From the NCBI GenBank assembly GCA_030267965.1, contig BRYA01001466.1, forward strand, positions 1-40,338: 40,338 bases of DNA, written 5' to 3'. Shown in pieces: positions 9,301-15,069 of the stretch (positions are counted from its first letter, which is position 1; each line of letters begins with the position of its first letter). The position numbers were made by a program, and so were the translations under genes. Origin of the DNA: Triparma columacea (taxonomy: Eukaryota; Sar; Bolidophyceae; Parmales; Triparmaceae). The notes beneath the pieces are model-generated. The model had not been told where the DNA came from. It made no database searches and worked only from the letters and a program-made list of their open reading frames with translations.

Positions 9301-9411
9301 AACATGGAGGAGCATGGGAACGACGTGGGAAAAATCAAGGGACCAGACACATGGAACGAGATGTTCAAGTTTGAGGAGATGAAAAAGGCCACGGAGGATG
9401 AGGAGGAATGA
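390..9411 (+). CDS. EF-hand / GYF / pseudo-DSP / IQ / LRR multidomain protein, 22 exons
   Basis: Exons: 390-599, 674-964, 1073-1302, 1400-1481, 1545-1614, 1773-2212, 2430-2675, 2835-3055, 3205-3570, 3709-4075, 4174-4358, 4503-4842, 4953-5120, 5304-5552, 5670-6086, 6217-6385, 6518-6849, 6976-7304, 7467-7635, 7795-8215, 8381-8809, 8930-9411. All junctions are GT-AG and keep frame, giving about 2070 residues. Domains in order: EF-hands with loops at ~81-92 (DVNKDGELSAHE) and ~128-139; a degenerate EF-hand near 625; a canonical one at ~754-765 (DLNQDGMLSSDE); a GYF_2-like domain at ~930-985; a dual-specificity phosphatase fold at ~1073-1400, split by a Ser/Arg/Gly-rich insert with an IQ motif at ~1261; ribonuclease-inhibitor-type LRRs at ~1480-1905; an unrecognised tail. 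The phosphatase signature reads HSKSGMCS, so catalytic Cys and Arg are both lost. The likely role is a calcium/calmodulin-responsive scaffold (inference). The start at 390 is the first ATG that gives a sensible protein. Intron 21 (120 bp) is open in frame and could be retained. Confidence 0.85.
600..673 (+). other. intron 1 (ordinary, C-rich)
   Basis: This 74-bp intron runs from GTGCG to CTGCAG and is filled with CCCCTCC. It lacks the hairpin module of the other introns. It separates the N-terminal tail from the first EF-hand. Confidence 0.8.
965..1072 (+). repeat. intron 2, probable decayed introner
   Basis: The 3' half reads CACTAACTCAACCCTCTCCGC, then a sequence that only loosely matches the shared hairpin module before TTTGCCAG. 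Order and spacing match family B (branch point, CAACCCTCTCCGC tract), but the TCGCTTCGCTC loop is eroded, so this looks like an old copy. Confidence 0.45.
1303..1399 (+). mobile_element. intron 3, introner-like (single copy 5' part)
   Basis: This 97-bp phase-2 intron has branch-point sequence CACTAACGCAACACCC, then a 4-bp stem CGAC/GTCG around the loop TCGCTTCGCTC, then CACGCAG. The 3' module matches the other families; the 5' segment has no second copy in the window. Confidence 0.6.
1482..1544 (+). other. intron 4 (ordinary)
   Basis: A 63-bp phase-0 intron, GTAATT to TTCCCAG, without the hairpin module. Confidence 0.75.
1615..1772 (+). mobile_element. intron 5, introner family D
   Basis: This 158-bp phase-1 intron carries two copies of the family-D 3' module: CAACCCTTTCTACGCGG followed by TTCGCTTCGCTCACC. 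A further partial repeat CTTCGCTCACCGCC precedes the acceptor CTCGCAG. Its 5' part differs from introns 6 and 18. Confidence 0.65.
2213..2429 (+). mobile_element. intron 6, introner family D with expanded hairpin module
   Basis: This 217-bp phase-0 intron shares with intron 18 the stretch from CTCATCTCACGCTCATCGCG through the AACACAACCC tract to the stem GCGGT/ACCGC (2317-2337). It then carries five tandem 18-bp units of the module (2338-2427) before the acceptor. Confidence 0.85.
2338..2427 (+). repeat. 18-bp minisatellite inside intron 6
   Basis: Five head-to-tail copies of ATTCGCTTCGCTCACCGC lie here. The first four are identical and the fifth ends CTCGCTGC and leads into the AG acceptor. 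The unit is the introner 3' hairpin module itself, so the array probably grew by replication slippage. Confidence 0.9.
2676..2834 (+). mobile_element. intron 7, introner family A
   Basis: It starts GTGAGAATGGACAGAATATG, followed by several 8-bp GGCACCAA-type units, TTATGTAGTGAGGCAA, then the 3' module. Phase 0, 159 bp. If retained, the element reads VRMDRI and then a stop. Confidence 0.9.
3056..3204 (+). mobile_element. intron 8, introner-like (single-copy 5' part)
   Basis: A 149-bp phase-2 intron with a unique 5' part, an ATTAAC branch-point candidate, and a perfect stem GCGAC/GTCGC around the TCGCTTCGCTC loop directly before GCCAG. Confidence 0.65.
3571..3708 (+). mobile_element. intron 9, introner family B (subfamily B2)
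   Basis: It starts GTGAGGGGGCAGCAAAGCAG, has the B2 segment with ATCGGAAACTGGAACACC, TGTAGACCTCG, then GCTAATGCAACCC and the hairpin module, which is partly duplicated. Phase 2, 138 bp. Confidence 0.9.
4076..4173 (+). mobile_element. intron 10, introner family A
   Basis: It starts GTGAGAATGGACAGAATATG, has a short ACCAAGGCGGCAC segment, then TATGTACTGAGGCAACCC and a shortened module GCGCGCTTCGCTCACCGC before TCAG. Phase 0, 98 bp, the shortest A copy. Confidence 0.9.
4359..4502 (+). mobile_element. intron 11, introner family A (divergent 5' end)
   Basis: The donor region (GTAAGGATGGATGAG) is diverged, but the GGCACCAA units, CTTATGTACTGAGGCAACCC and the 3' module GCGGC…ACCGC match family A. 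Phase 2, 144 bp. The 7-mer GAGGAGA occurs on both sides (4351-4357 and 4510-4516), which may be chance in an acidic coding stretch. Confidence 0.85.
4843..4952 (+). mobile_element. intron 12, introner family A with flanking 8-bp repeat
   Basis: A typical A copy of 110 bp, phase 0. AAGAAGGT spans the donor and recurs just inside the downstream exon (…CAG GCTAAGAAGGTTG). A second possible acceptor at that repeat would also keep frame, removing Ala-Lys-Lys. Confidence 0.9.
5121..5303 (+). mobile_element. intron 13, chimeric B1-B2 introner
   Basis: The 5' part matches B1 (as in intron 15: GCGACGGGGAAGGCTC, TTTGTCCGACAATG, TGTAGACCTG). It then restarts as a nearly complete B2 (GGGGGCAGCAAAGCAG … ATCGGAAACTGG … TGTAGACCTCGCACG). 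One 3' module with a perfect GCGAC/GTCGC stem closes it at 5279-5299. Phase 0, 183 bp. Confidence 0.9.
5553..5669 (+). mobile_element. intron 14, introner family A
   Basis: It starts GTGAGAATGGACAGAATATG with three clean GGCACCAA units, then CTTATGTACTGAGGCAACCC and the module followed by a second partial module CTCGCTTCGCTCAG. Phase 0, 117 bp. Confidence 0.9.
6087..6216 (+). mobile_element. intron 15, introner family B (subfamily B1)
   Basis: It starts GTGAGGGGGCAGCAAAGCAG and has the B1 segment GCGACGGGGAAGGCTC … TTTGTCCGACAATG, then CACGCTAATGCAACCC and a perfect GCGAC/GTCGC hairpin plus one extra module copy. Phase 0, 130 bp. Confidence 0.9.
6386..6517 (+). mobile_element. intron 16, introner family C
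   Basis: It contains TAGTTCCAACACCAATTC, ATCCATCTCCCACCTCC and a C-rich tract, then the perfect stem GCGGC/GCCGC with the constant loop, repeated once, and GCAG. Phase 1, 132 bp. It interrupts the phosphatase signature loop of the host gene. Confidence 0.9.
6850..6975 (+). mobile_element. intron 17, introner family B (subfamily B2)
   Basis: It starts GTGAGGGGGCAGCAAAGCAG and has the B2 segment ATCGGAAACTGGAACACC, then CACGCTAATACAACCC and the hairpin module GCGAC…GTCAC. Phase 0, 126 bp. Confidence 0.9.
7305..7466 (+). mobile_element. intron 18, introner family D
   Basis: It has CTCATCTCACGCTCATCGCG, the CACCAACACAACCC tract and two tandem 3' modules with perfect GCGGT/ACCGC stems, then AAACAG. 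Phase 2, 162 bp. It falls within the LRR region. Confidence 0.9.
7636..7794 (+). mobile_element. intron 19, introner family B (subfamily B1)
   Basis: A B1 copy (GCGACGGGAAGAAAGGCTC … TTTGTCCAACAATG) with the 3' module amplified to three tandem copies before TCGTACAG. Phase 0, 159 bp. Confidence 0.9.
8216..8380 (+). mobile_element. intron 20, introner family C with 16-bp flanking duplication
   Basis: It shares TAGTTCCAACACCAATCC, ATCCATCTCCCACCTCC, the C-rich tract and the GCGGC/GCCGC hairpin with intron 16. The last 16 bases of the intron (CTGCTGCACTTGGCAG, 8365-8380) repeat exactly the last 16 bases of the upstream exon (8200-8215). Phase 1, 165 bp. Confidence 0.95.
8810..8929 (+). other. 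intron 21, with inverted module-like motif
   Basis: A 120-bp phase-1 intron, GTAAGG to CCGCAG, open in frame. Near its 5' end is GGAGCGAAGCGAC, close to the reverse complement of the TCGCTTCGCTC loop. It could be an inverted or internally deleted introner, or a retained coding segment. Confidence 0.5.
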
Positions 9412-9577
9412 TTGGGGTGTTGTTAATATTAGAAGTGAGTTGATTCACAAGAAGGCTTTTCTTGTTAGTTATTGTTACTTTATTTCAGTGGGTTGAAGGT
9501 CATCGTGAAGGGCGTCACCACCTCGCTGACACGTTAAGGGGTGTTCGGGGTGAAATTTCCACCACCCCTTTCCCTTT

Positions 9578-9883
9578 CTACTTGCAGTCCTCAGGGAGCT
9601 TGTCCATGGGGAGGCCTGCGGCCTTCATGGCGTCCTTGACCTCTGCGCATTCCTCGGGTGAGATGTGAGTCTTGAGCCAGTTCTGGGGATGCTTCTCGTG
9701 CAAACCTCCGTGGCTGCCCCTAGTGGCGCGGCGGGCCAGGCTGGGCCAAAGCCACGACGACCCGTGGGACTTATCAGTGTCAACTTCATCCCCCTTGTGA
9801 ATCAGCTGGTACAAACACTGCTTGGGGATGGCTTTCGAGTCACCAAGTTTATCGTGAAGGTATTCGCATTCAGGTTTAGTCAC
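9578..9883 (-). CDS. small Cys-containing protein, last exon
   Basis: About 101 residues with cysteines in PECEYLHDKL, PKQCLYQLIH, PEECAEVKD and PEDCK. The tail is PMDKLPEDCK followed by a stop. I do not recognise the family; the spaced Cys pattern and charged helices recall small soluble or intermembrane-space proteins, but no CX9C or CX3C pair is clear. The frame has no ATG at its 5' limit. On the minus strand it is preceded by a pyrimidine-rich stretch with TTCTAACCC and an ATTCACAG acceptor, so this is probably a downstream exon and the true start lies 5' of about 9884. One possible first exon (near 9970-10015, beginning MIFKSA) would match in phase but has a weak donor. The gene is convergent with the large + strand gene, whose stop is 166 bp away. 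Confidence 0.55.
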   Translation of the reverse strand: MTKPECEYLHDKLGDSKAIPKQCLYQLIHKGDEVDTDKSHGSSWLWPSLARRATRGSHGGLHEKHPQNWLKTHISPEECAEVKDAMKAAGLPMDKLPEDCK

Positions 9884-9957
9884 TGTGAATTATTTCAAGG
9901 GTTAGAAAGTGTTACTAAGGGGAAAAAACAGGGAAGGAATTGGGCTTCACATCGTTG

Positions 9958-10349
9958 AGGTTTATTTGTGAGGACAAATTAATGTATTAGGGGGGGTCAC
10001 AGCGGACTTAAAAATCATCAATAGTATAGTATAGTATAGTATAGTATCCTGTTTACAACGATTATACTTACAAGGCATTATGAAGTTAAAAATTGGAAAG
10101 ATATGAAATTTTATCCCAGCAGCAACAAATCCATCAAGAAGTTCAACAGCAACAGAAGAGATAGATTATTGATTGAGCCAAATACATAAGGCCAATGAAG
10201 GCCAGTAATGCATCGTCACTATTTGAAATTTTCTATCTCGCTGTTTGCTAACGCAAGAGACCGTACAATTCTATTTCATTAAGATTTTCTTTCGCCAAAA
10301 CAGATTGGTCTCAAATAAAACAATGAACGATAGATTTAACAACAACCAG
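9958..10349. other. intergenic, AT-rich, with ATAGT microsatellite
   Basis: No gene is seen. Five tandem ATAGT units lie at 10021-10045. The rest is AT-rich and is probably the promoter side of the small - strand gene and the 3' flank of the first BspA-like gene. Confidence 0.6.
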
Positions 10350-11462
10350 TTACAGAAACTCCAGAATTACTCTCCACAAAACTTTCGGGATCTTGTCACG
10401 TGTCTCAGTCCTCTTTAGCGGGGCTTCAACTCCGTCCGTTCGTTTCCTTTTCAGACTATCCGGTCCACTGGGTTGATTCTCCACGTGATCCCAGGTTCCC
10501 TTGAGGCACAGAAGAGCGTTGACGCGTTCGATCACAGCGATATTCCATCCACATCCACGGTGCCACCTGTAATGGAGGAGGTCCTCGACAGTGGACATAT
10601 TTTTATCAGCAGCGGCAGTGATTAGGGCAGTGCAGTTTGTGAAGCAGTCTTCACCGATGGAGACAGCAGGAGATAAACTGAGTTTCGTTAGGGCGGAGCA
10701 TCCATAGAAGGCTTCAGTGCCAATCTCCGTGACTCCATCCGGGATGGTGATGGCCGTGAGGGAGGAGCATTCAAAGAAGGCGCCATCGCCAATTGTCCTC
10801 ACTCCAATTGGGATGGTGATGGCCGTGAGGGAGGAGCATCCGTTGAAGGCATGATTGTCGATCGTCGTCACTCCGTCTGGGATGGTGATGGCCGTGAGGG
10901 AGGAGCATCCCGCGAAGGCTTGTTCACCAATCTCCGTCACTCCGTCCGGGATAGTGATGGCCGTGAGGGAGGAGCATCCGTAGAAGGTGTATTTGCCAAT
11001 CTCCGTCACTCCGTATGGGATTTCGATGGCCGCGAGGGAGGCCGGGAGGGTGATGACCGTGAGGGAGAAGCATTCATAGAAGGCGCCATTGCCAATCTCC
11101 GTAACTCCTTCCGGGATGGTGATGGCCTTGAGAGAAGAGCATCCTTCGAAGGCGGAAAATTCAATCATTGTCACTCCGTCCGGGATGGTGATGGCCGTGA
11201 GGGAGGAGCATCCGTAGAAGGCTTCATAGCCAATCTCCGTAACTCCTTCCGGGATTGTGATGGCTGCGAGGGAGGAGCATCCTTGGAAGGCACGATCGCA
11301 AATCGTAGTCACTGAGTCCGGGATTGTGATGGCTGCAAGGGAGGAGCAATCCATGAAGGCGCCATGGCCAATCGACGTCACTCCCTTTGCAAAAGTCACC
11401 TCTGTGAGTTCACTATCATAAGAGAATCTCTCTATGCCAGAGTATACTGCTGATTTTGGCAT
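10350..11462 (-). CDS. BspA-like leucine-rich repeat protein (copy 1)
   Basis: Single-exon gene of 370 residues. It consists of about ten ~23-residue LRR_5 (BspA-type) repeats of the form LTAITIPDGVTEIGxxAFxG-CSS, preceded by a short cap (MPKSAVYSGIERF). The last repeat degenerates into SLSPAVSIGEDCF, and a basic C-terminal region holds KRKRTDG and ends LWRVILEFL. One repeat is irregular (LTVITLPAS then LAAIEIPYG), as if a partial unit had been inserted. There is no signal peptide, so it is probably intracellular. Such proteins are binding or scaffold proteins of unknown ligand, often in large families in protists. The neighbour at 11876-12658 is a tandem duplicate with fewer repeats; the intergenic segments are duplicated too. 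Confidence 0.85.
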   Translation of the reverse strand: MPKSAVYSGIERFSYDSELTEVTFAKGVTSIGHGAFMDCSSLAAITIPDSVTTICDRAFQGCSSLAAITIPEGVTEIGYEAFYGCSSLTAITIPDGVTMIEFSAFEGCSSLKAITIPEGVTEIGNGAFYECFSLTVITLPASLAAIEIPYGVTEIGKYTFYGCSSLTAITIPDGVTEIGEQAFAGCSSLTAITIPDGVTTIDNHAFNGCSSLTAITIPIGVRTIGDGAFFECSSLTAITIPDGVTEIGTEAFYGCSALTKLSLSPAVSIGEDCFTNCTALITAAADKNMSTVEDLLHYRWHRGCGWNIAVIERVNALLCLKGTWDHVENQPSGPDSLKRKRTDGVEAPLKRTETRDKIPKVLWRVILEFL

Positions 11463-11875
11463 TTTGGGAATGATTTGGGAAGGATAAAAGAATATGTCCT
11501 GACAGCGCTTGAGTTAGGGTATGGCGTGAATGTTTAGATGGAGAGGAGGAGATTGAAAGTTAGGGATTGGCGATGTAGTTTTGTTGGGACCAAATTTAGC
11601 TAAAGCCTGTAATGTGTTTGGATATGGTGTAGGTAGTAGTATTGTTGTTGGTATTGTGGAGAGTTAGGTCGGTTGTAAAGAGAAGCTAAAGCCTATAATA
11701 CAGCTTTCTTGCCAATAATGCCCAAATCTTTCCCAAAGCCCCAAAATTTGGTTTGAGGTTTTTGGAGCCTCCAAAAAAGAAGATGTTTGTTCGTAAATGG
11801 AAAAAGAAAACGTTGTTCGTAAATATTTCGGGACCCTTTTGCATGCCATTCAACAGTGACTTTTGAGTTACTCCG
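11463..11875. repeat. upstream copy of duplicated intergenic unit
   Basis: This segment is closely similar to 12659-13080, for example GTCCTGACAGCGCTTGAG, GGCGTGAATGTTTAGATGG, AAGCCTATAATACAG and TCTTGCCAATAATGCCCAAA. Both sit upstream of a BspA-like gene on the - strand, so the unit carries the promoter as well as the gene. No further gene is seen. Confidence 0.85.
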
Positions 11876-12658
11876 TTACAGAAATTCCAGGATAACTCTC
11901 CACATAACCTTCGGGAGCCTCTTGAATGCCTTAGTTCCCTGAAGCGCGACCACTTCATCTCCGTCAAGGCGCTTCCGCTTCAGCCTATCCGATCTCCTGG
12001 GCTGGTCCTCCAAGAGCATCTTGAGGCAGAACAGAACGGTGACGCGTTCACGTATGGCGTACCACCTAGAATGGAGGAGGTCCGAGACAGTCGACATATT
12101 TTGATCGGCAGCGGCAGAGATTAGGGCGGTGCAGTTTAAGAAGCAGTTTTGACCGACGGAGACGGCAGGAGATAAACTGAATCTCGTCAGGGCGGTGCAT
12201 CCGTTGAAGGCTTCATCGCCAAGCATCGTCACTCCGTCCGGGATGGTGATGGCCGTGAGGGAGGAGCAGTCGTAGAAGGCGCCAATGCCAATCTCCGTCA
12301 CTCCGTCCGGGATGGTGATGGCCGTGAGGGAAGAGCATCCAACGAAGACTTCATGGCCAATCATCGTCAATGAGTCCGAGATGGTGATGGCCATGAGGGA
12401 GGAGCATACCATGAAGGCGTTTTGGCCAATCTCCATCACTGAGTCCGGGATTGTGATAGCTGCGAGGGAGGAGCATCCCCAGAAGGCGCATAGACCAATC
12501 GTCGTCACAGAGTCCGGGATTGTGATGGCCGTGAGAGAGGAGCATCCGTCGAAGGCTCTTTTGCCAATTGTTGTCACTCCCTCTGCAAAAGTCACCTCTG
12601 TGAGTTCAGTATCGTCTTCGAAGCTCTCTATGCCAGAGTATACTGCTGATTTGGGCAT
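11876..12658 (-). CDS. BspA-like leucine-rich repeat protein (copy 2, shorter)
   Basis: Single-exon gene of 260 residues, a tandem paralogue of 10350-11462. It has the same cap (MPKSAVYSGIESF), six LRR_5 repeats, the same degenerate last repeat (SLSPAVSVGQNCF) and the same C-terminal end (MWRVILEFL). It lacks about four repeats of copy 1, so the copies differ by gain or loss of whole 23-residue units. The segment after the LRRs is also shorter (RWYAIRERVTVLF against RWHRGCGWNIAVIERV). The function is not known; a protein-binding role is inferred from the LRR fold. Confidence 0.85.
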   Translation of the reverse strand: MPKSAVYSGIESFEDDTELTEVTFAEGVTTIGKRAFDGCSSLTAITIPDSVTTIGLCAFWGCSSLAAITIPDSVMEIGQNAFMVCSSLMAITISDSLTMIGHEVFVGCSSLTAITIPDGVTEIGIGAFYDCSSLTAITIPDGVTMLGDEAFNGCTALTRFSLSPAVSVGQNCFLNCTALISAAADQNMSTVSDLLHSRWYAIRERVTVLFCLKMLLEDQPRRSDRLKRKRLDGDEVVALQGTKAFKRLPKVMWRVILEFL

Positions 12659-13338
12659 ATTGGGAAGGATTTGGGAAGGATGAAAGAATAAGTCCTGACA
12701 GCGCTTGAGGTAGGGTATGGCGTGAATGTTTAGATGGAGAGGAGGAGATTGAAAGTTAGGGATTTGACGATGTAGTTTTGTTGGGGACCAAATTTGAGCT
12801 AAAACTACAATGTTTTTGGATATGATGTAGGTAATAGTATTGTTGTTTGTATTATGAAGAGTTAGGTCGGTTGTAAAGAGTATCTAAAGCCTATAATACA
12901 GGTTATAATACAGCTTTCTTGCCAATAATGCCCAAATCTTTCCCAAAAACCCCAAAATGAGTGGTTTGAGGGTTTTTGGAGTCTCCAAAAAAGAAAACGT
13001 TTGATCGTTAATGGAAAGAAAAAGAAAATATTTGTTCGTAAATATTTCGGGATTCTTCTGCATGCCGTTCAACGGTGACTTTAGAGTTACAGAAATTCCA
13101 GAATAACTCAAAGGTAGGCTATAGGTGTTCAAACTTCTGCCTCCATTTCAAGAAACCCTCATAAGCTACGGTCAAGAGAAGCACCTGCGTTTGACATAAC
13201 ATACATAGACTTAACCCCCTTTCGCTACCTCGTCGTAATTGTTTTTGAGTGCCTATGCAATGTTCCCACAACTTAAGATTGAGGTGTTTTCAAGTCACAA
13301 AAAAACCAAAAAACCCCTTCACCTCTTTACCCCCCCCT
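12659..13338. repeat. downstream copy of duplicated unit plus stub of a third LRR gene
   Basis: 12659 to about 13080 repeats the intergenic unit of 11463-11875. It is followed near 13084-13107 by GTTACAGAAATTCCAG and ATAACTC, whose reverse complement encodes the shared C-terminus VILEFL and stop. Similarity then ends, so a third LRR gene was truncated to its last codons. From 13110 to 13338 no gene is visible; this is the 3' flank of the release factor gene. Confidence 0.75.
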
Positions 13339-14939
13339 TCACATTCCCCTAACGCTGTTAACAATATCCTCAATATCCCCCTCAAGTACCTTCCTCGCGT
13401 TCCCCGTTTCATACCCGCTTCTCAGGTCCTTAACTCTTTCCTCCGGGTCCAGTACATAGTTCCTAACCTGTTGTCCCCATTTAGCTTCCACCGTATCCCC
13501 CGTAACCTCTTCTAACTTAACTTTATCAGCCTCATCTAACAGAACTAATAGCTTACCCTCAAGTACCTTTAACGCCTCCTCTTTGTTTCTACCCTGTGTT
13601 CTGTGTTTCGTGCTTTTAACTCTCAACCCTGTTGGAGTGTGTACGACGCGAACACCGGTTTCAACTTTGTTTACATTCTGACCACCTTTACCACCGGATT
13701 TCATTGTTGTTATTACGCATTCTTTATCCCACCCATCTTCCAATCCTCCCCCGATTTCTGAAGTTAAGTCTGGTGTAACTTCGACGCCGGCGAAGGTTGT
13801 CATTCTTTTATTTTGGGAGTTAAACGGGCTAATCCTAACTAATCTATGCGCTCCTTTTTCACCTTTTAATCTCCCGTATAAAAACTCATCTTCCCCTCCC
13901 CTCACTACAACCTCCGCCGATTTATATCCAGTAACGTCACCTTTACTTGTACTGATGGTAAGCTCCCAATCCTTGGATTTGAAGTATAAAGTGTACATCC
14001 TAAGTAACATCTCAACCCAATCGCACGCCTCTGTTCCCCCTGCTCCCGCTGTTATTGTTATTGTGCAGGTTGATATTGAGTCGTATTTACCGGTGAATTT
14101 TGATGTTAAGGTACGAGAGGTAAGGGAGGGACGGAGATGGGAAAGGGCGAGGAGTGATTCTGAGATCATTGAAAGGACTTCGGGGGGGAGTGAGGAGGGG
14201 GAGGAGTACTCAGAGGATATCTCCAGAACTAAGTGGGGGAGGGGGGAGATTTGTTAGAGGAAGATACGTTTGTCAACGGTTTTCCCAATGTGTGTGTGTG
14301 TGTGTGTGTGTGTTAATCAGGAGATGTATTCCCCCCCCTGCCCTTCTTCTTACCTGTTTCAGCGTCTTCTATAGCTCTATTCCAAATTTCAAAGTCCATC
14401 ATCAACCCCGTAGTCTCGCTCAGACTCTTCATGGCTTGGACGGAGGAGGGGGAACCTGAGGGTAGGGACGCAGCGTTCTTGGAATGGTAGGTAGACTCTT
14501 GATGGAGGTGGGTTAACATTTCAGCAAGGGATACTGAGGGTGTGGAGGTGGATGAGGAGGTAGACGAGGTGGAGGAGGTAGAGGAGGGTGTACGAGCTTT
14601 GTATACATCTTGTGCTGTTAGTGTAATTAGTTGTATAGTTGTTGATATTAGTTTTAGTTTAGCTGAGTTTGTTAGATCTGCTTGGTTATCTAAATTATCC
14701 ATCCAGTGTGATGTATGTGTATCTGATTTGGATGCTGAATAAGATGATGATGTTCTAAGCCTTCTACACATTGTATTAGTTGTATGTACGTATTGAGGAG
14801 TAAAATTTAGAGATGTTTGACGAGGGAAAAGGCTGATTGCTCTTATTCCTCTCACACCTCTCATTCCTCTTATTCCTCTCATTCCTATCATTCCTTTACA
14901 TGAAGAGATAAGAAGCATAACGAATAATGAATATAACAT
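13339..14939 (-). CDS. prfB: peptide chain release factor 2, organellar
   Basis: Two exons, 14354-14939 and 13339-14228, joined through a G|TT valine codon, give 491 residues. Class I release factor: the GGQ motif that triggers peptidyl-tRNA hydrolysis is at ~377-379 (GGKGGQNVNKVE). The anticodon-like tripeptide is SPF (~329-331, VRISPFNSQNKR), diagnostic of RF2, which reads UGA and UAA. The N-terminus begins with a hydrophobic stretch (MLYSLFVMLLISS), then an Arg-rich MRGIRGMRGVRGIR, then Ser/Thr-rich sequence, so it is surely imported into an organelle. The hydrophobic start could be a signal peptide for a secondary plastid; starting at a later Met (MIGMRGIRG) would give a mitochondrial-type presequence. 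No ASAFAP-like motif is obvious. There is no sign of the bacterial programmed frameshift. The intron holds a TG microsatellite. Confidence 0.92.
14289..14313. repeat. (TG)n microsatellite in the release factor intron
   Basis: Twelve TG units lie within the 125-bp intron 14229-14353, 5' of its acceptor-side pyrimidine tract on the + strand reading. Confidence 0.9.
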
Positions 14940-15069
14940 CCAGTTTGTTTGATTGAAAAGAGAAAAATGAGAATGAGGAGAATGAGGGTAGCGAAAAAAG
15001 CAAGTGATTCCATGCCAGACATTTATTTACTGTTCCACTACTAAACCTATACGAATAAGAAAAGAGTTC

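Noticed and set aside
390..9411. A transposase or reverse transcriptase that could drive the introners
   Set aside because: No DDE, helicase or RT motifs are visible in any frame of the window; an autonomous partner must be elsewhere.
13339..14228. Programmed frameshift as in bacterial prfB
   Set aside because: The two exons join in frame through normal splice sites, with no in-frame UGA or Shine-Dalgarno-like slip site.
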